From Beaufortia kweichowensis (Eukaryota; Chordata; Actinopteri; Cypriniformes; Gastromyzontidae), in the NCBI GenBank assembly GCA_019155185.1, contig CM032816.1, forward strand, positions 11,606,292 through 11,670,291: DNA of 64,000 bases, written 5' to 3'. This document shows positions 1 through 10,363 of the stretch, one piece after another. Both the position numbers and the translations under genes were made by a program. The notes under the pieces are model-generated. The model was given only the letters and a program-made list of their open reading frames with translations, was not told the origin of the DNA and searched no databases. Position 1 is the stretch's first letter; the number at the start of each line of letters is the position of its first letter.

Positions 1-542
1 GATAAAGGAATGTTCTGTGTTTATTACAACTTAAGCTCTATTAACAGTATTTGTGCTATAAAGTTGCTTACAATTTATGCGCACAGGCTTAAAACGTAGT
101 TTCAATCACTAACTTTTGTTCATTAAAATGTTTTCTTAAATAACTTTACTTCATCAAGAGTATGCTACAGATAACCCTGTTTTAAATTCAGAACATTCCT
201 TTCATCGAAAAGAGGTGAATTTAACATCTAAAATTTATATTTGAAATTAAATTGACCCCATGTCAGATAGACCTCATAGCTCATGTGGTGTTTGTCTGTG
301 TCTTGGATGTGGGTTTGGAATTTCACGTTCACCCATTTGCGTTTCTCAGACATTAGTCTGAGGGCTCACTGAATGTTTAATCCTTAACCACTCGGCACAG
401 TGCAAATGAAAGTGTCCTGACTGTTGTGTTTCATCACGGCATTAATGTACTGACTTACTGCAGCTCTACTTTTTATCTATAAAAGCTCAATAAATTCTCT
501 AAATGTTTACAATTATTTAAAAAATTTTAAATTTGCTTTCAG

Positions 543-2918
543 GAGCGAGAGCGGCAGAAGTGGGACGCATTGAACAAGAAGATCGAACAAGAGGAAGAAC
601 GAAAGAAGAAGATTGAAGATGAGAGGAGAAAGAAACAAGAAGAAATGAAAAAGTATGTTTGTCTGGGTAAATCTTATGAAACCCATACAAAACACGTCTG
701 GCATGCCTTTACCAGCTTTAAATTCTTGCTAATGCAGTTTCAGTGTGAATGCAAATCAGCACTCATAAGTGAATTCTGTCCACTTTAGGAAACGGGACGA
801 GCGCTTGAAACGGGTTGTTGAAGCTCGAGTGAAAGGAGAGAAGGAGAAGGAGCAGGAAATGAAAAAGAAGATTGAGGAGAAGATGGCGCAGCTGGAAAAG
901 AAAAATGACATGGTTGGCACGGAGTACTGAGAGTAAACTGAACATGTTCTGATGCAAAATCCTGAGTTTTAATGTTTCTCCTTCTCTCTCAGCTACGTGT
1001 GGAGCGATTGGCGGAGGAGAAAGCCAAGAGGAAGGTGGCTAACAAACGACAGGAAGAACTGGAACTGCGTAAGAAACAGGAGGAAGCAGCCAGACAAAAG
1101 AAACTTCAGCAAGTTGTAAGTCCCCATATCACAAATAAATGGTTCTTGAAACTCTTGATACAGCCAAACTGACTTGACAATTGTAAATAACTTCACTGTA
1201 CAGGAGACCTTTTAACTTCAACAAGATCTATTTCACATGACAAAATGCCACACAGAGAGTCATCCTTTGTTGTACATGTTCATTAAGAAAAACTGACCAT
1301 TTGAAATGAATCCTAAAGAAGCGAATGTATTTGTCTGCATTAGGAGGAAGAGGAGCGACGACACCTGGAGCTACTAGCCAAACGCAAGGCCGAAGAAGAG
1401 CGAGAGAAGGCCCGCAAACAGGCTGAGGCCGCACGTGCGCTGGAACTGAAGAGAGAACAGGAACGCGAGCGTGAACGAGAACTGGAGAGGGAACGCGAGA
1501 AAGAGCGACAGGCAGCGGCTGAGAGGTTGGTGTTGATTTCTCTTTGTGTGCATGGGAATCGATTATGGATTTGTATAGATCTGATATTTATCATGAAGAT
1601 TAAATGCGTGTTGTGTTGTTTAGAGAGAGACTGGAGAGAGAGAAGGCTGTCGCTCTTCAAAAGGAACTGGAGAGAGCAGCCAGAGAGAAAGAGAGGAAAG
1701 AAATGGAGGAAAAGAGAAAGATGGTGAGTCACGCGTGTCTGCTGCACTTATTGCATTATAAAGGGGATTGTGTACACATGATGGGTGCCTGTTTTCAGTT
1801 TATGGTTATTGAAAGCGTGAACATGCTCCTTTTAACAGGAGGAGCAGAGGAGACTCGAGGAGGAGAGGGAGGCTGAACAGAGACGCTGCAGCACAGGTAA
1901 TGCATCACTCATTCAACTCCATGGTGTTATATGTTGAACGTTGTTGCGTTATTTTTATTTTCATATTTGTTTTGCAAAATTATGTTCACACAGGTCTCCA
2001 AAACCCAAGCGGCCAATATCATCAACACAACCATAACAAAGAGTCCAGCTCTTAATGTTACTGTTGATATTGAGGTAAGAAAGAACCTTCCTGGTTTTGT
2101 TAATGTCTGTTGTTCATCTGTTGTGACACTGAAGCCCTTCATGGTTTTTTTCCTCAGAACTCTGTTATGAAAACTCCAGTTGGGAAAGGAGCCACTCACA
2201 ATAAAACCATCGATTACGGAAATGGACTTAATGTCACTGTCGACATTGAGGTGAGGTCATGGCAAATGCAGTTCATGTTTTGGAGGAGGAAGCTTGTTGA
2301 GCGCATTAGAGTTCCCAGAAATGGAAAATGACGAATATGTCTTCATTTTTCCATTTATTTTTTTCTTTTAATTTGCTGTACAAAGAAAACTTTGTTTTGT
2401 TGTTTGCCTAGAAACTGTCTAGTTTGTAACCTCTCTCCTCTCTTGCTCTTGGCAGCAATCTCCGCAGTCATACCAGATCACTCCTAAAGGCCAGAAGGTG
2501 ACCGTTTTAGTGAATCCTGAAGATTATGGGATGGATCAGAACAGCGATGACTCCACAGATGATGAATCTGCTCCCAGAAAACCCATCCCATCCTGGGCTG
2601 AGGGTACGATACTCCTGAAATGCCATTATACTTGTTTCCTTTCAGTTTATTTTTTAGATGTGAAAAATTTGCTAAACAATCATTACAGTTTAGTTTTTTT
2701 AATACTAATATTTACCCTCGTGTCATGCAGGTATGCAGCTACAGCAGTCCATAATGAGACAATATTATAATCCACTGGATCTTCATACTTATTTCGGGGA
2801 ACCTGAACCACCCAAGCTGGAAGACATCTTCCGGCGGACCAAACCTCGCTTCTTTAAACGCACTAGTTCAGCTGTCTGGCACTCTCCGCCACGCGCTGGA
2901 AATATGGGAAATTATTAG
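543..2918 (+). CDS. incenp: Inner centromere protein INCENP, C-terminal part (5' end lies left of window)
   Basis: INCENP is the scaffold of the chromosomal passenger complex; its C-terminal IN-box binds and activates Aurora B at centromeres and the spindle midzone. Visible exons: 543-652, 789-912, 993-1115, 1344-1525, 1624-1723, 1839-1896, 1994 (or 2010)-2074, 2158-2250, 2456-2603, 2731-2918 (TAG stop). The first six encode the long charged coiled coil / single alpha helix (Glu/Arg/Lys heptads such as ERLEREKAVALQKELE). Then come two LNVTVDIE exons and the IN-box, with NPEDYGMDQNSDDSTDDE, the PIPSWA motif, KPRFFKRTSSAVWHSPP and a C-terminal NMGNY. The TSS motif near the end is the known Aurora B phosphosite region. 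Bases 1-542 are intron. Odd points: the donor after 912 is weak (GTTGGC), and the 1839-1896 exon is one base out of phase with an exon starting at 1994; an AG at 2008-2009 would restore phase. Identification is firm; the 1896/1994 junction is not. Confidence 0.95.
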
Positions 2919-2989
2919 GTTGTTGTATTTTTGTTTTTCTACTTTAAATCTGTCCTGTTTTTATGTATGTCTTTATACGTTCACAATTT

Positions 2990-2995
2990 AATAAA
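2990..2995 (+). terminator. incenp: incenp poly(A) signal AATAAA
   Basis: This canonical hexamer lies 72 bases after the incenp stop codon in AT-rich 3'UTR. It is the first good signal downstream. Confidence 0.75.
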
Positions 2996-3342
2996 GCCTT
3001 TTCTATATTTTAGGTGAAACTGAAATATAGATGCAAGCGGTAATTATCTATTGTACTGTGTGTTTTAATATATGTATTATATGTGATTTGTGTTTGCCTC
3101 AAGGCAATATTAGGGAAATGGGTTTCATTTAAGTATATAGAAAGATAAACATTGAACAAACACCTGGAATGGCCACATGCATTTTAAATTTATAGTAAAG
3201 TTATTTAAAATCCATTCCTGTGTTTTATTGTTTGTGATGGTGTAATTAAAGAAAATGTGTGATGTTCCTCTTTAAAAAGAGTGAGTTTTTGGAAAGGATT
3301 TTTCGTAATCCTAATATATATTATTTTAATGTGTTATTAATA

Positions 3343-3400
<58 letters not shown>
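3343..3400. repeat. (TG)n(TA)n microsatellite
   Basis: A short TG run passes into about 45 bases of near-perfect TA dinucleotides just left of a palindromic element. No gene lies between the incenp poly(A) site and the prnp first exon (about 3.0-3.8 kb); the rest of that stretch is AT-rich DNA without a recognisable feature. Confidence 0.85.
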
Positions 3401-3403
<3 letters not shown>

Positions 3404-3565
3404 CAGAACTGTCTCACGGATTCCAGTAAATGAATACCTTAGTTTTCTTTAATTAGTATGTTCAAGAATAAATATATATATATATATACACACATTAATA
3501 TATATACATATATATATATAAATACACATTAATATATATATATACACACATTAATATATATACAC

Positions 3566-3601
<36 letters not shown>

Positions 3602-3652
3602 TTAATATATATACACTATATATATATATATATACACACATTAATATATATA

Positions 3653-3700
<48 letters not shown>

Positions 3701-3784
3701 TAATATATATATATATATTATCTTGAATATACTAAGTAAAGAAAATTAAGGTATTAAATTACCGGAATCCGTGAGACAGTTCTG
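3404..3784. mobile_element. Palindromic MITE-like element with TA-repeat interior
   Basis: The arms 3404-3472 and about 3717-3784 are inverted copies over about 68 bases, with outer ends CAGAACTGTCTCACGG and its complement. The roughly 240-base interior is an expanded TA repeat interrupted by a recurring ACACATTAATATATATACAC unit. This is the architecture of a non-autonomous inverted-repeat DNA transposon whose centre has grown as a microsatellite. I could not identify a target-site duplication, so the superfamily is undetermined. Confidence 0.7.
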
Positions 3785-3785
3785 G

Positions 3786-3937
3786 AAAATGATCGCAGGG
3801 GATTAAGGGCCAACACGCATGCGCAGCTCCCATTGTCGGGAGCGCGTACGGCAGCGGAAACTTTCATCGTCACTAACGGGAACGCGCGTCAGAGGAACAA
3901 CATTCACTAGGGAGAACGCGCAGAAATCTACACGCAG
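3786..3937 (+). promoter_or_regulatory. prnp: CpG-rich promoter and candidate 5' noncoding exon of prnp
   Basis: A GC- and CpG-rich island about 150 bases long in AT-rich surroundings ends at a good splice donor (CACGCAG|GTACTG, exon end 3937). An NRF1-like site, CACGCATGCGCA, lies at 3814-3825. Vertebrate prion genes have one or two short noncoding exons followed by a single coding exon. The acceptor just before the prnp ATG (AG at 5490-5491) fits this exon, leaving an intron of about 1.55 kb. The transcription start is not determined. Confidence 0.6.
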
Positions 3938-4584
3938 GTACTGTAGCGATTATAAGCTTTTTTATTGTCATAATAAACAGCATGTGATGTATTGTGATTG
4001 GTTGCCGTGTTATGATAGCAGTAATGTTATTTTCTGTATAATAACAGGTGCATTTCACGGCCACACGCCTAATAATAGCCCCGTTATGTGAAGCGTTTGT
4101 GAATCGCGACAGGCGGACATTTGATGTAAACAGCTTAAAATTGCTATCCGTATTTATATTCAATTATATTTTTATACAAAAGCATTTCGTTAAACTATTT
4201 CAGATTATATACTTATGTATATATGTGGCATTTGTTGTGTTTGTATTTGGTGATTATTTGTTTTAAAATCGTCTTTTTAATATATATATTTGAATGGAGT
4301 CACTGTGATGGTCTTTTAAATGAGATGAAGCTTAGAATGGTGTTGGAAATGGCCTCCAAACAGTGACACACATCCACACCCACCCTATTCATCCCATTGG
4401 CTTCTTACAGTACTTATGTCATCAATGATTATAATGAAAATCCTGTTCAAATCAATGTAAAAAAAACTAATTAGGTGAAATATATGGCGCTTATAATATT
4501 TCTAATATATGACGTCTCTGTATCTGTTTTTAATGTGTTTTGCTTGTATTGACTTACATGTCTTATGACTATATACAGGATTCT

Positions 4585-5180
4585 TGTGATTTATTTTGCT
4601 TTACTTGCTTTCAATTAATAGTTCATCTTGAACTAAAGTTCTTCTGTAATGATTTGGGCTTTTTCCAAACCTTAGGCTGTTGTTTTTCCATGGAAAAATA
4701 TTCTAAAGAAACTATGCAATGCTGTCTACGTACAAAAGCTGTTAATCTGGCCTCATCTCTCAAGATCCAATAAGAACAAAAACACAAATGACAAAAATAA
4801 GCACTTTTAAATAAACATTATTATCTGGAAAAGGTTACAGGTGAAGCCATTTGAACCACTTGCTGTAAATTAATTGTAAAAACTGATCATATTTTATCAT
4901 ATGTCATGACTTTTGTATAGCTCACTGGGGGATGATGACAGATGCTTTATACATATAATTCTCATGGTTTAGTGCTTTATGGGTGGATTCTTAATTTGCT
5001 TGCTTTAAACTAATAGTTCATCTCAAGCTAAAATTATTCTGTAATGATCTGAGGTTGTTTTTTCATGGAAAATCGTACAGAAACCTTATTCAACACCATC
5101 TACGTACTACCCTAACCCCCTACAACACCTGCCCATATCTGTCAAGCTCTGTAAAGAACACAAACAAAGACAACGCTTAT
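4585..5180. repeat. Pair of diverged direct repeats in the prnp intron
   Basis: About 4585-4790 and 4980-5175 are diverged direct copies. Both contain TTGCTTTC/A...AATAGTTCATCT, then TTCTGTAATGAT, a TCCATGGAAAA-type block, CTACGTAC and a CTGTCAAG/CTCAAGATCC-type end. The AATAGTTCA...TTCTGTAATGAT core resembles a very common cyprinid interspersed repeat, so these are probably old transposon copies rather than a gene feature. Confidence 0.55.
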
Positions 5181-5493
5181 GGACAAAGTTGTCCATAAGC
5201 ACTATATTAAAAACCTTCTGCATCCATAGATTTTTGCCATTTTGTGATCTGATGTGACAAATAAGTGTCTGTTTCTCACACAAATACACATTTTCAGAAT
5301 TGATTTGAATAAGTACTAGGTACGCCAGCAATGATGCTGTGCTTACATGACTTCCTGAACATAATGCTACATCCTGAACATAATGAGTGTAAAGTCATGC
5401 ATGTAAATTCACTCAAATACACACATACACAATTGGCAACTATTTCAATGAGATTTTGCTGTGTTTAGTGACCCTTTCTCTTTTTCCACAGAA

Positions 5494-7209
5494 ATGGGTC
5501 GTCTAACAGTGCTGTTACTCTGTATGGCTCTTGTGGTTTCAACAGTTGCCAAACGAGGAGGAGGCAGTAAAGGTGGCTTGGGCTGGGGCAAAACTAGTAG
5601 CAACAACAAAGGAGGAACTAGCAGCAGCAGCAATACTAAAGGCTCGTCATCACAGTCACACGGGACACACTCGTCACCAGGAAACTACCCCCGGCAACCT
5701 CAAGTACCAAACCAGAATCCTCCTCAGTACCCTGCCGCTGGTGGTGGGTACCCTAGCCAAGGGAGGTACCCACCGGCAGGTTCTAACCCAGGTCAAGGAT
5801 ATCCCAATCAAGGAAGCTACCCAGGGCGCAATCCAGCTCAAGGTGGTTATCCAGCTCAAGGTGGTTATCCAGCTCAAGGCGGTAATCCAGCTCAAGGTGG
5901 TTATCCAGCACAGGGTGGTTATCCAGCACAGGGTGGTTATCCAGCTCAAGGTGGTAACCCAGCACAAGGTAACTACCCTGGGCGTAGTGGTTACCCAGCG
6001 CAAGGAGGCTACCCAGCGCAAGGAGGCTACCCAGCGCAAGGAGGTTATCCAGCGCAAGGAGGTTATCCAGCGCAAGGAGGCTACCCCAACAGGTACCCTG
6101 GACAAGCAGGAGGAAACCCCTATCCAGCTGGAGGCTCTTATCCAGGGTATCCAGTCCGAGGAGGAGGTTCCTACCCTAACCAGTATGGTGGGGGTGCAGT
6201 AAGACCAGGAACAGGAGTAGGAGCAGGTGCAAACCCAGGTGCAGCCCAGTACCCTTACTGGAACCCCAATAACAAAATCATGAGCCCGGGCTATGGTGGT
6301 AACTATGGTGCTTATGGCAGTTACGGTGGCAGATCACCCTTTGCCCAGTCCGTTCAGAGCATGGGTATGGGCCCTTCCATCAAATCAAAGGGATTTGGCA
6401 AGCAGGCAGTTTTGGCTGCTGGGGCCGGAGCAGTGGCTGGCATGGCTCTGGGCTACGGTCTTGGAAGTTTTCCCCGTCCTCGTTTCAATTTTCACAGCCC
6501 GCAGGAGGAGTATTACTATAATAACTACATGTACAAACGCTACGGTCAACAACCCCCTAATAGCAATGCAAATGAGTACTCTGAAGATCGCAGGCCAGGC
6601 AGTTCTGGATCAACCTCTGGGCATCCAAATAACAATAACCCTCCAGACATCTTCCAGAATCCTCCTCCTCAGTCCTATGATAAGTTCATGGACACCTGTA
6701 TGAAAAGAAAAGACTTGCTACGAGAGAAACAAGACATGAGATCAAGGAGATCCACAGATCTTTCTGAGCCTCAAGCTGCACCGGTTGACAAAGAAGACAC
6801 TGTTGAAGGTGATGAACCCGTTGTTGTTGAAGAAGATGCCACAAGCAGCAACAGTACCGTTGAAAGAGCTGCATCTGAAACAAGTACAAACAGCCCCTCG
6901 AAAATGTTAGAAACTCCCAGTCAACCTCAGAGGCAAACCCAAGATGTAGCAGTGGAAGCAGTGGATGATGATGATACTGTTAGCATTATGGAGATTGGCT
7001 ATCCTGCACTGATTGAGCAAATGAAAGCACGACGTTGTGTAGAGCTGTACATGGTTTATGCAGAACAGCACGCAGCCAAACAGGTGCAGGATCCTAGTAA
7101 CCGTAATGCCCAAACCAACAGCGGTAGTGGTGACCTGCCTGGAACTCTGAGACATGGAGTAATCCTTACAAGCATTCTTTCTATTATTTTTAGTTTCTTT
7201 CTATATTGA
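5494..7209 (+). CDS. prnp: Fish prion protein (PrP), GPI-anchored
   Basis: A single-exon ORF of 571 codons, with its ATG at 5494 three bases inside an acceptor at 5490-5491; the frame is open upstream but only through the intron end. Features in order: signal peptide (residues 1 to about 20, MGRLTVLLLCMALVV); a basic Gly/Ser stretch; a Gly-Pro-Tyr-Gln repeat domain with about 13 PAQGGY-type hexads (about residues 114-200); the conserved hydrophobic core (KQAVLAAGAGAVAGMALGYG, about 303-322); then SFPRPRFNFHSPQEEYYYNNY. A globular segment follows with two cysteines (about 402 and 515), an N-glycosylation site (NST, about 453) and an acidic, fish-type insertion between the cysteines. The C-terminal hydrophobic tail looks like a GPI-attachment signal. 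Length is typical of teleost PrP (much longer than the mammalian protein). It should act at the cell surface in neural tissue and adhesion; which fish paralogue this is cannot be told from sequence alone. Confidence 0.95.
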   Translation: MGRLTVLLLCMALVVSTVAKRGGGSKGGLGWGKTSSNNKGGTSSSSNTKGSSSQSHGTHSSPGNYPRQPQVPNQNPPQYPAAGGGYPSQGRYPPAGSNPGQGYPNQGSYPGRNPAQGGYPAQGGYPAQGGNPAQGGYPAQGGYPAQGGYPAQGGNPAQGNYPGRSGYPAQGGYPAQGGYPAQGGYPAQGGYPAQGGYPNRYPGQAGGNPYPAGGSYPGYPVRGGGSYPNQYGGGAVRPGTGVGAGANPGAAQYPYWNPNNKIMSPGYGGNYGAYGSYGGRSPFAQSVQSMGMGPSIKSKGFGKQAVLAAGAGAVAGMALGYGLGSFPRPRFNFHSPQEEYYYNNYMYKRYGQQPPNSNANEYSEDRRPGSSGSTSGHPNNNNPPDIFQNPPPQSYDKFMDTCMKRKDLLREKQDMRSRRSTDLSEPQAAPVDKEDTVEGDEPVVVEEDATSSNSTVERAASETSTNSPSKMLETPSQPQRQTQDVAVEAVDDDDTVSIMEIGYPALIEQMKARRCVELYMVYAEQHAAKQVQDPSNRNAQTNSGSGDLPGTLRHGVILTSILSIIFSFFLY

Positions 7210-8213
7210 CATTATTAACAATCTGGAAAAAGCTGCAGGTGAAGCCAGTAAGTCAACTGGACCATTGGCTGGAAATAAATTGTGAACACCCATCATGTTT
7301 TATCTGGAAAATTCTTCTTTGAGACCGTAAGACAGTCTTGAAGAACTCCTTAAACATTCAGCAGACACGGTAACTAATCAGTAGGACTAACTAATACTAG
7401 CACTGCTCCTAACGACTAACATGGATAGTTGCTTTTAGAAATTCTTAGAAATTGGCATGAGCCATCTTAAATACCTTTCAAAACTGTAATATTTTGCTAA
7501 ACAGTTAAAAGCATTGTATCCACCATTTATTTCTTCATATCCTATCACTGCCAGTGACCATCTCGCATGTGGTTTCATGAACATTTCTACTGACTTCTCT
7601 TCTAAGACAGCATATTGCACGAGCCCTTTATCATCACAAAAACATGCATGACATTAGGGTTTCAACTCTTGTTGTCCATTGTCAACAGTACTAGAAACTG
7701 CTTAGCATAAATATTGTTTGTGACTTGAAATGGTGGCTTCCAGTTCTGTTTCCATGTCCGGACTTCCAACTTGTGTAGTACATATTTTTAAAAGTTTGTT
7801 TTAATGTTTTATATTGTTTAAACTGTTCACCATTCTACTGACTTTTATTTTATTCTTTTAAATTATTTAGTGTAAATGTATTAATTGCTTTTACATAGTT
7901 CTCCACTGTTGGTTTTGTTATGTAACTTCATTTGTGTCATCATATCAGTTTGGTTTGTTTGTACAACAATACACCTGTGTGTCAGTTACTTGCAGGTCAA
8001 ATGTACTATGACACAAAAACACATTTAGCCTGCTTTTGTTATGCTGGACATTGGATATCAAGTGGCCCTGATATAATATATCATTTTATTTGAAGTTAAT
8101 CCTTTATCAATAGTTTGTTTGTATGATTTCTCTGAACCATACTGCTAAATACTAAACACTTATCAGTGAAGTTGTGCACTTTGTTAAATTACCAGGCTTT
8201 TGGCATCCAATGA

Positions 8214-8219
8214 AATAAA
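8214..8219 (+). terminator. prnp: prnp poly(A) signal AATAAA
   Basis: This is the first canonical hexamer after a 1.0 kb AT-rich 3'UTR (7210-8225). Nothing else is recognised in that UTR apart from the first 90 bases, which resemble 4811-4898 in the intron. Confidence 0.6.
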
Positions 8220-8459
8220 CAGCAGAATGTAATACTCCTTATGCATATGTGATGTTACGCTTTGAGATGTGTTGAATGTTGAAAATGTTTATAATGTTAT
8301 CATCACTGAGAGTAAAATAATTAAATACACCTTAGCTGCTTGTCTGTCTTTTTCATTTTTAGTTTGTTTTAGACACTTGCCTTTAAGCAAACACACAAAC
8401 CAGCTTTGCAAAGTTAAGTGTTTATCAATAAGTTTGTTGTCCTTGTTGGAGTCCTTTGT

Positions 8460-8990
8460 TTGATTTTCTCATGTTGACAGATACCTCTTTCATAAAATGA
8501 TTAGATAACTAATGAGCAGGTAAATTAAACCCTGAGGTTTAAAGTCTGTTAGAACTGTCAAGTTTAACTACATGTTTAATGATATCAAAACACACACTAA
8601 GGAGGATCTATCAGAGCCAATAATCTTCACATGTGCATTTTGGGATATAAACTAACCCCTGGGAAGATAAATTCAGATAAACAGAATATCACAGGAGATG
8701 AAAATCCCTCATCCCAATGCTCATTACTGTGGTTAACCGGGCAGAGAAAATGTGCTCACAGGACGGACCACAATATTTTTCTGGTAATTACATTATTTGA
8801 GATCAAGCAAACGTTAAAAATATTTTGACCGGCACTTCCTTCCACAAATGCTCCTGTAGATGATTTTCAAAAGTGGTCAAAGGTCAGGTTAGGGTTGATT
8901 TGGTTTTTCCATTGGAATGGGTTTATGTAAATTAAGCAGGGTGTAGAGAGTTCATGTAACACGTGTCCATATGCCACGAAGAGATCAGAA
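8460..8990 (+). promoter_or_regulatory. Noncoding block upstream of receptor 1, duplicated upstream of receptor 2
   Basis: The block matches 12600-13030 in the same order and orientation: GATTTTCTCATGTT / GATTTCCTCATGTT; ATCAAAACACA / GTCAAAACACA; CAGGAGATGAAAATCCC / CAGGGGAGATTAAAATCCC; CTCATTACTGTGG / ATCATTACCGTGA; CACTTCCTT / TACTTCCTT. The corresponding points lie about 1.75 kb before each receptor ATG. A shared ancestral enhancer or promoter-distal element copied with the gene is the simplest reading. No open frame is conserved. Confidence 0.5.
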
Positions 8991-9329
8991 ACTGGAAGAA
9001 ATCGGCAAAAGACTCCAAATATGCCACCAACTTAAGGAATTGGTTGGTTGTCCTAAATCATTAAAGGTTGTTATAAATATCCAAGATGAAGTCGTCATGA
9101 CCTGCTAAAAGGTAATTATAAATCTGACATCCTCTCAGAAGATTAAACATTTGCAAGTAGTGTACCAAGGTCAAGGTCAGCAGTAGACTTCCTGCAAGAG
9201 TTCTTGGTGGCCGCCTTTTGAAGCTGTAAAATGTCCAAATAATTTGTCTGATTCAAGCTCTTGGTTTATTTCACATTCATGTGTTCTTAATCTATTTAAT
9301 TTTTACATCTGCTGTCAAAAGAAGTTTCT

Positions 9330-9480
9330 GTAGTAGATGAAGCATTGTGTTAGCAATAAAAAATGGTCGTGGCTTTGATTCCCAGGGAACACACATACAC
9401 ACATACTGACCAAATGTATAGCTTGAATGCAAGTTGCTTTGGATAAATCGCCTTTCAAATATGTAAATGTAATATGTAAA
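9330..9480 (+). mobile_element. tRNA-derived SINE remnant
   Basis: Contains the tRNA-like box B region (TTTGATTCCCAGGGAAC, about 9373-9390) and the widely shared fish SINE/LINE tail, GCTTTGGATAAATCGCC...AAATATGTAAATGTAA (about 9436-9475). The left end is eroded. A non-autonomous retroposon copied by a LINE. Confidence 0.7.
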
Positions 9481-9739
9481 ATCTATGTGCCAGACCACTT
9501 TGGCCTCTCAACTGAAGACCTAAGTTTGCACGTATTATGTTTGCAGACATGTTGACCAGGTCCAGAAATTATTGCACACATTATGTTTGAATATTATGTT
9601 TTATGTCAAATGTTATATTATGTCAAATGATGTAATTACCAGAAAAACATTGTGGTCTGTCCCTGTGAGCACATTTTCTCTGCCCGGTTAACCACATTTA
9701 TAGGGTTTTTTGTATATGCCGTACATTCTAGTTTTGTGT

Positions 9740-9838
9740 TGTATTGTAGCACCTTGGTCCTGTTGAAACGTTGTTTCGTTTCACTACGTACTTGCATATG
9801 GCTGAAATGACAATAAACTCCACTTTGACTTTGACGTT
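9740..9838 (+). mobile_element. 3' tail of a non-LTR retroposon
   Basis: The string TGTAGCACCTTGGTCCTG...AACGTTGTTTCGTTTCACT...GAAATGACAATAAA, followed by a CTTTGACTTTGAC tail, matches a very common fish retroposon 3' end that terminates in short TTGAC repeats. Only the tail is recognisable. Confidence 0.6.
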
Positions 9839-9899
9839 TGGAAATTATTAGTATTAGTACTAGTAACATTAGTAAAATTAATTTGAATTAATTGCATGT

Positions 9900-10122
9900 G
9901 AATAACTCTTTGTGTCTCCAACAGATGTGTTGTCCCTAACTAGACACATGTTTGTGTTAATTTAAAAACAACACATTTTGTGTTACTTTTAACTCAACTT
10001 GTGTTACTTTCAACTCAACATGTGTTGTCCCTTTTATGTATTTAACACAAAATGACACATTATGTGTTAAACAGCATAACACAAAAAATTGTTAAAAAAT
10101 AACACATCCTTTTTTAGAGTGT
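9900..10122. mobile_element. AACACA-rich MITE remnant
   Basis: Repeated TGTGTTA / AACACA words on both strands end in TTTTTTAGAGTGTA at 10109-10122, a terminal motif (ACACTCTAAAAA on the other strand) shared by many fish MITEs. The left terminus is not clear. Confidence 0.45.
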
Positions 10123-10363
10123 ATGCTTCAGTGAACATTTGAAAGAAAATTTGTTTTGCATGTTGTTTTGACGCTGATGTTTTTATTCCAAGAATTTGTC
10201 TCGCGTGTCTTGAGACCACCATCCTCCTTCCACGCGTCTTTAAAAACGCGTCGCTTCTGCGCGCTCTCGTGCACAGATACTATTTGTGTACACGAGTGAT
10301 GGTCTCTAATATTTCTAATAACTGCGTTTATTGACACCATCATCATCATCATCATCATCACTC

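Noticed and set aside
3495..3698. Open frame of Tyr/Ile repeats on the minus strand
   Set aside because: It is translation of the TA microsatellite in the palindromic element.
5531..6202. Long overlapping frames on both strands across the prnp repeat domain (223 and 143 codons)
   Set aside because: A repeat with an 18-base period keeps all frames open when one is; the prion frame carries the signal peptide, conserved core and cysteines.
10331..10363. Upstream extension of receptor 1 with a poly-Ser start
   Set aside because: The first codon is TTG, and the Ser run is a TCA repeat; the first ATG is at 10364 and leads straight to a glycosylation sequon and TM1.
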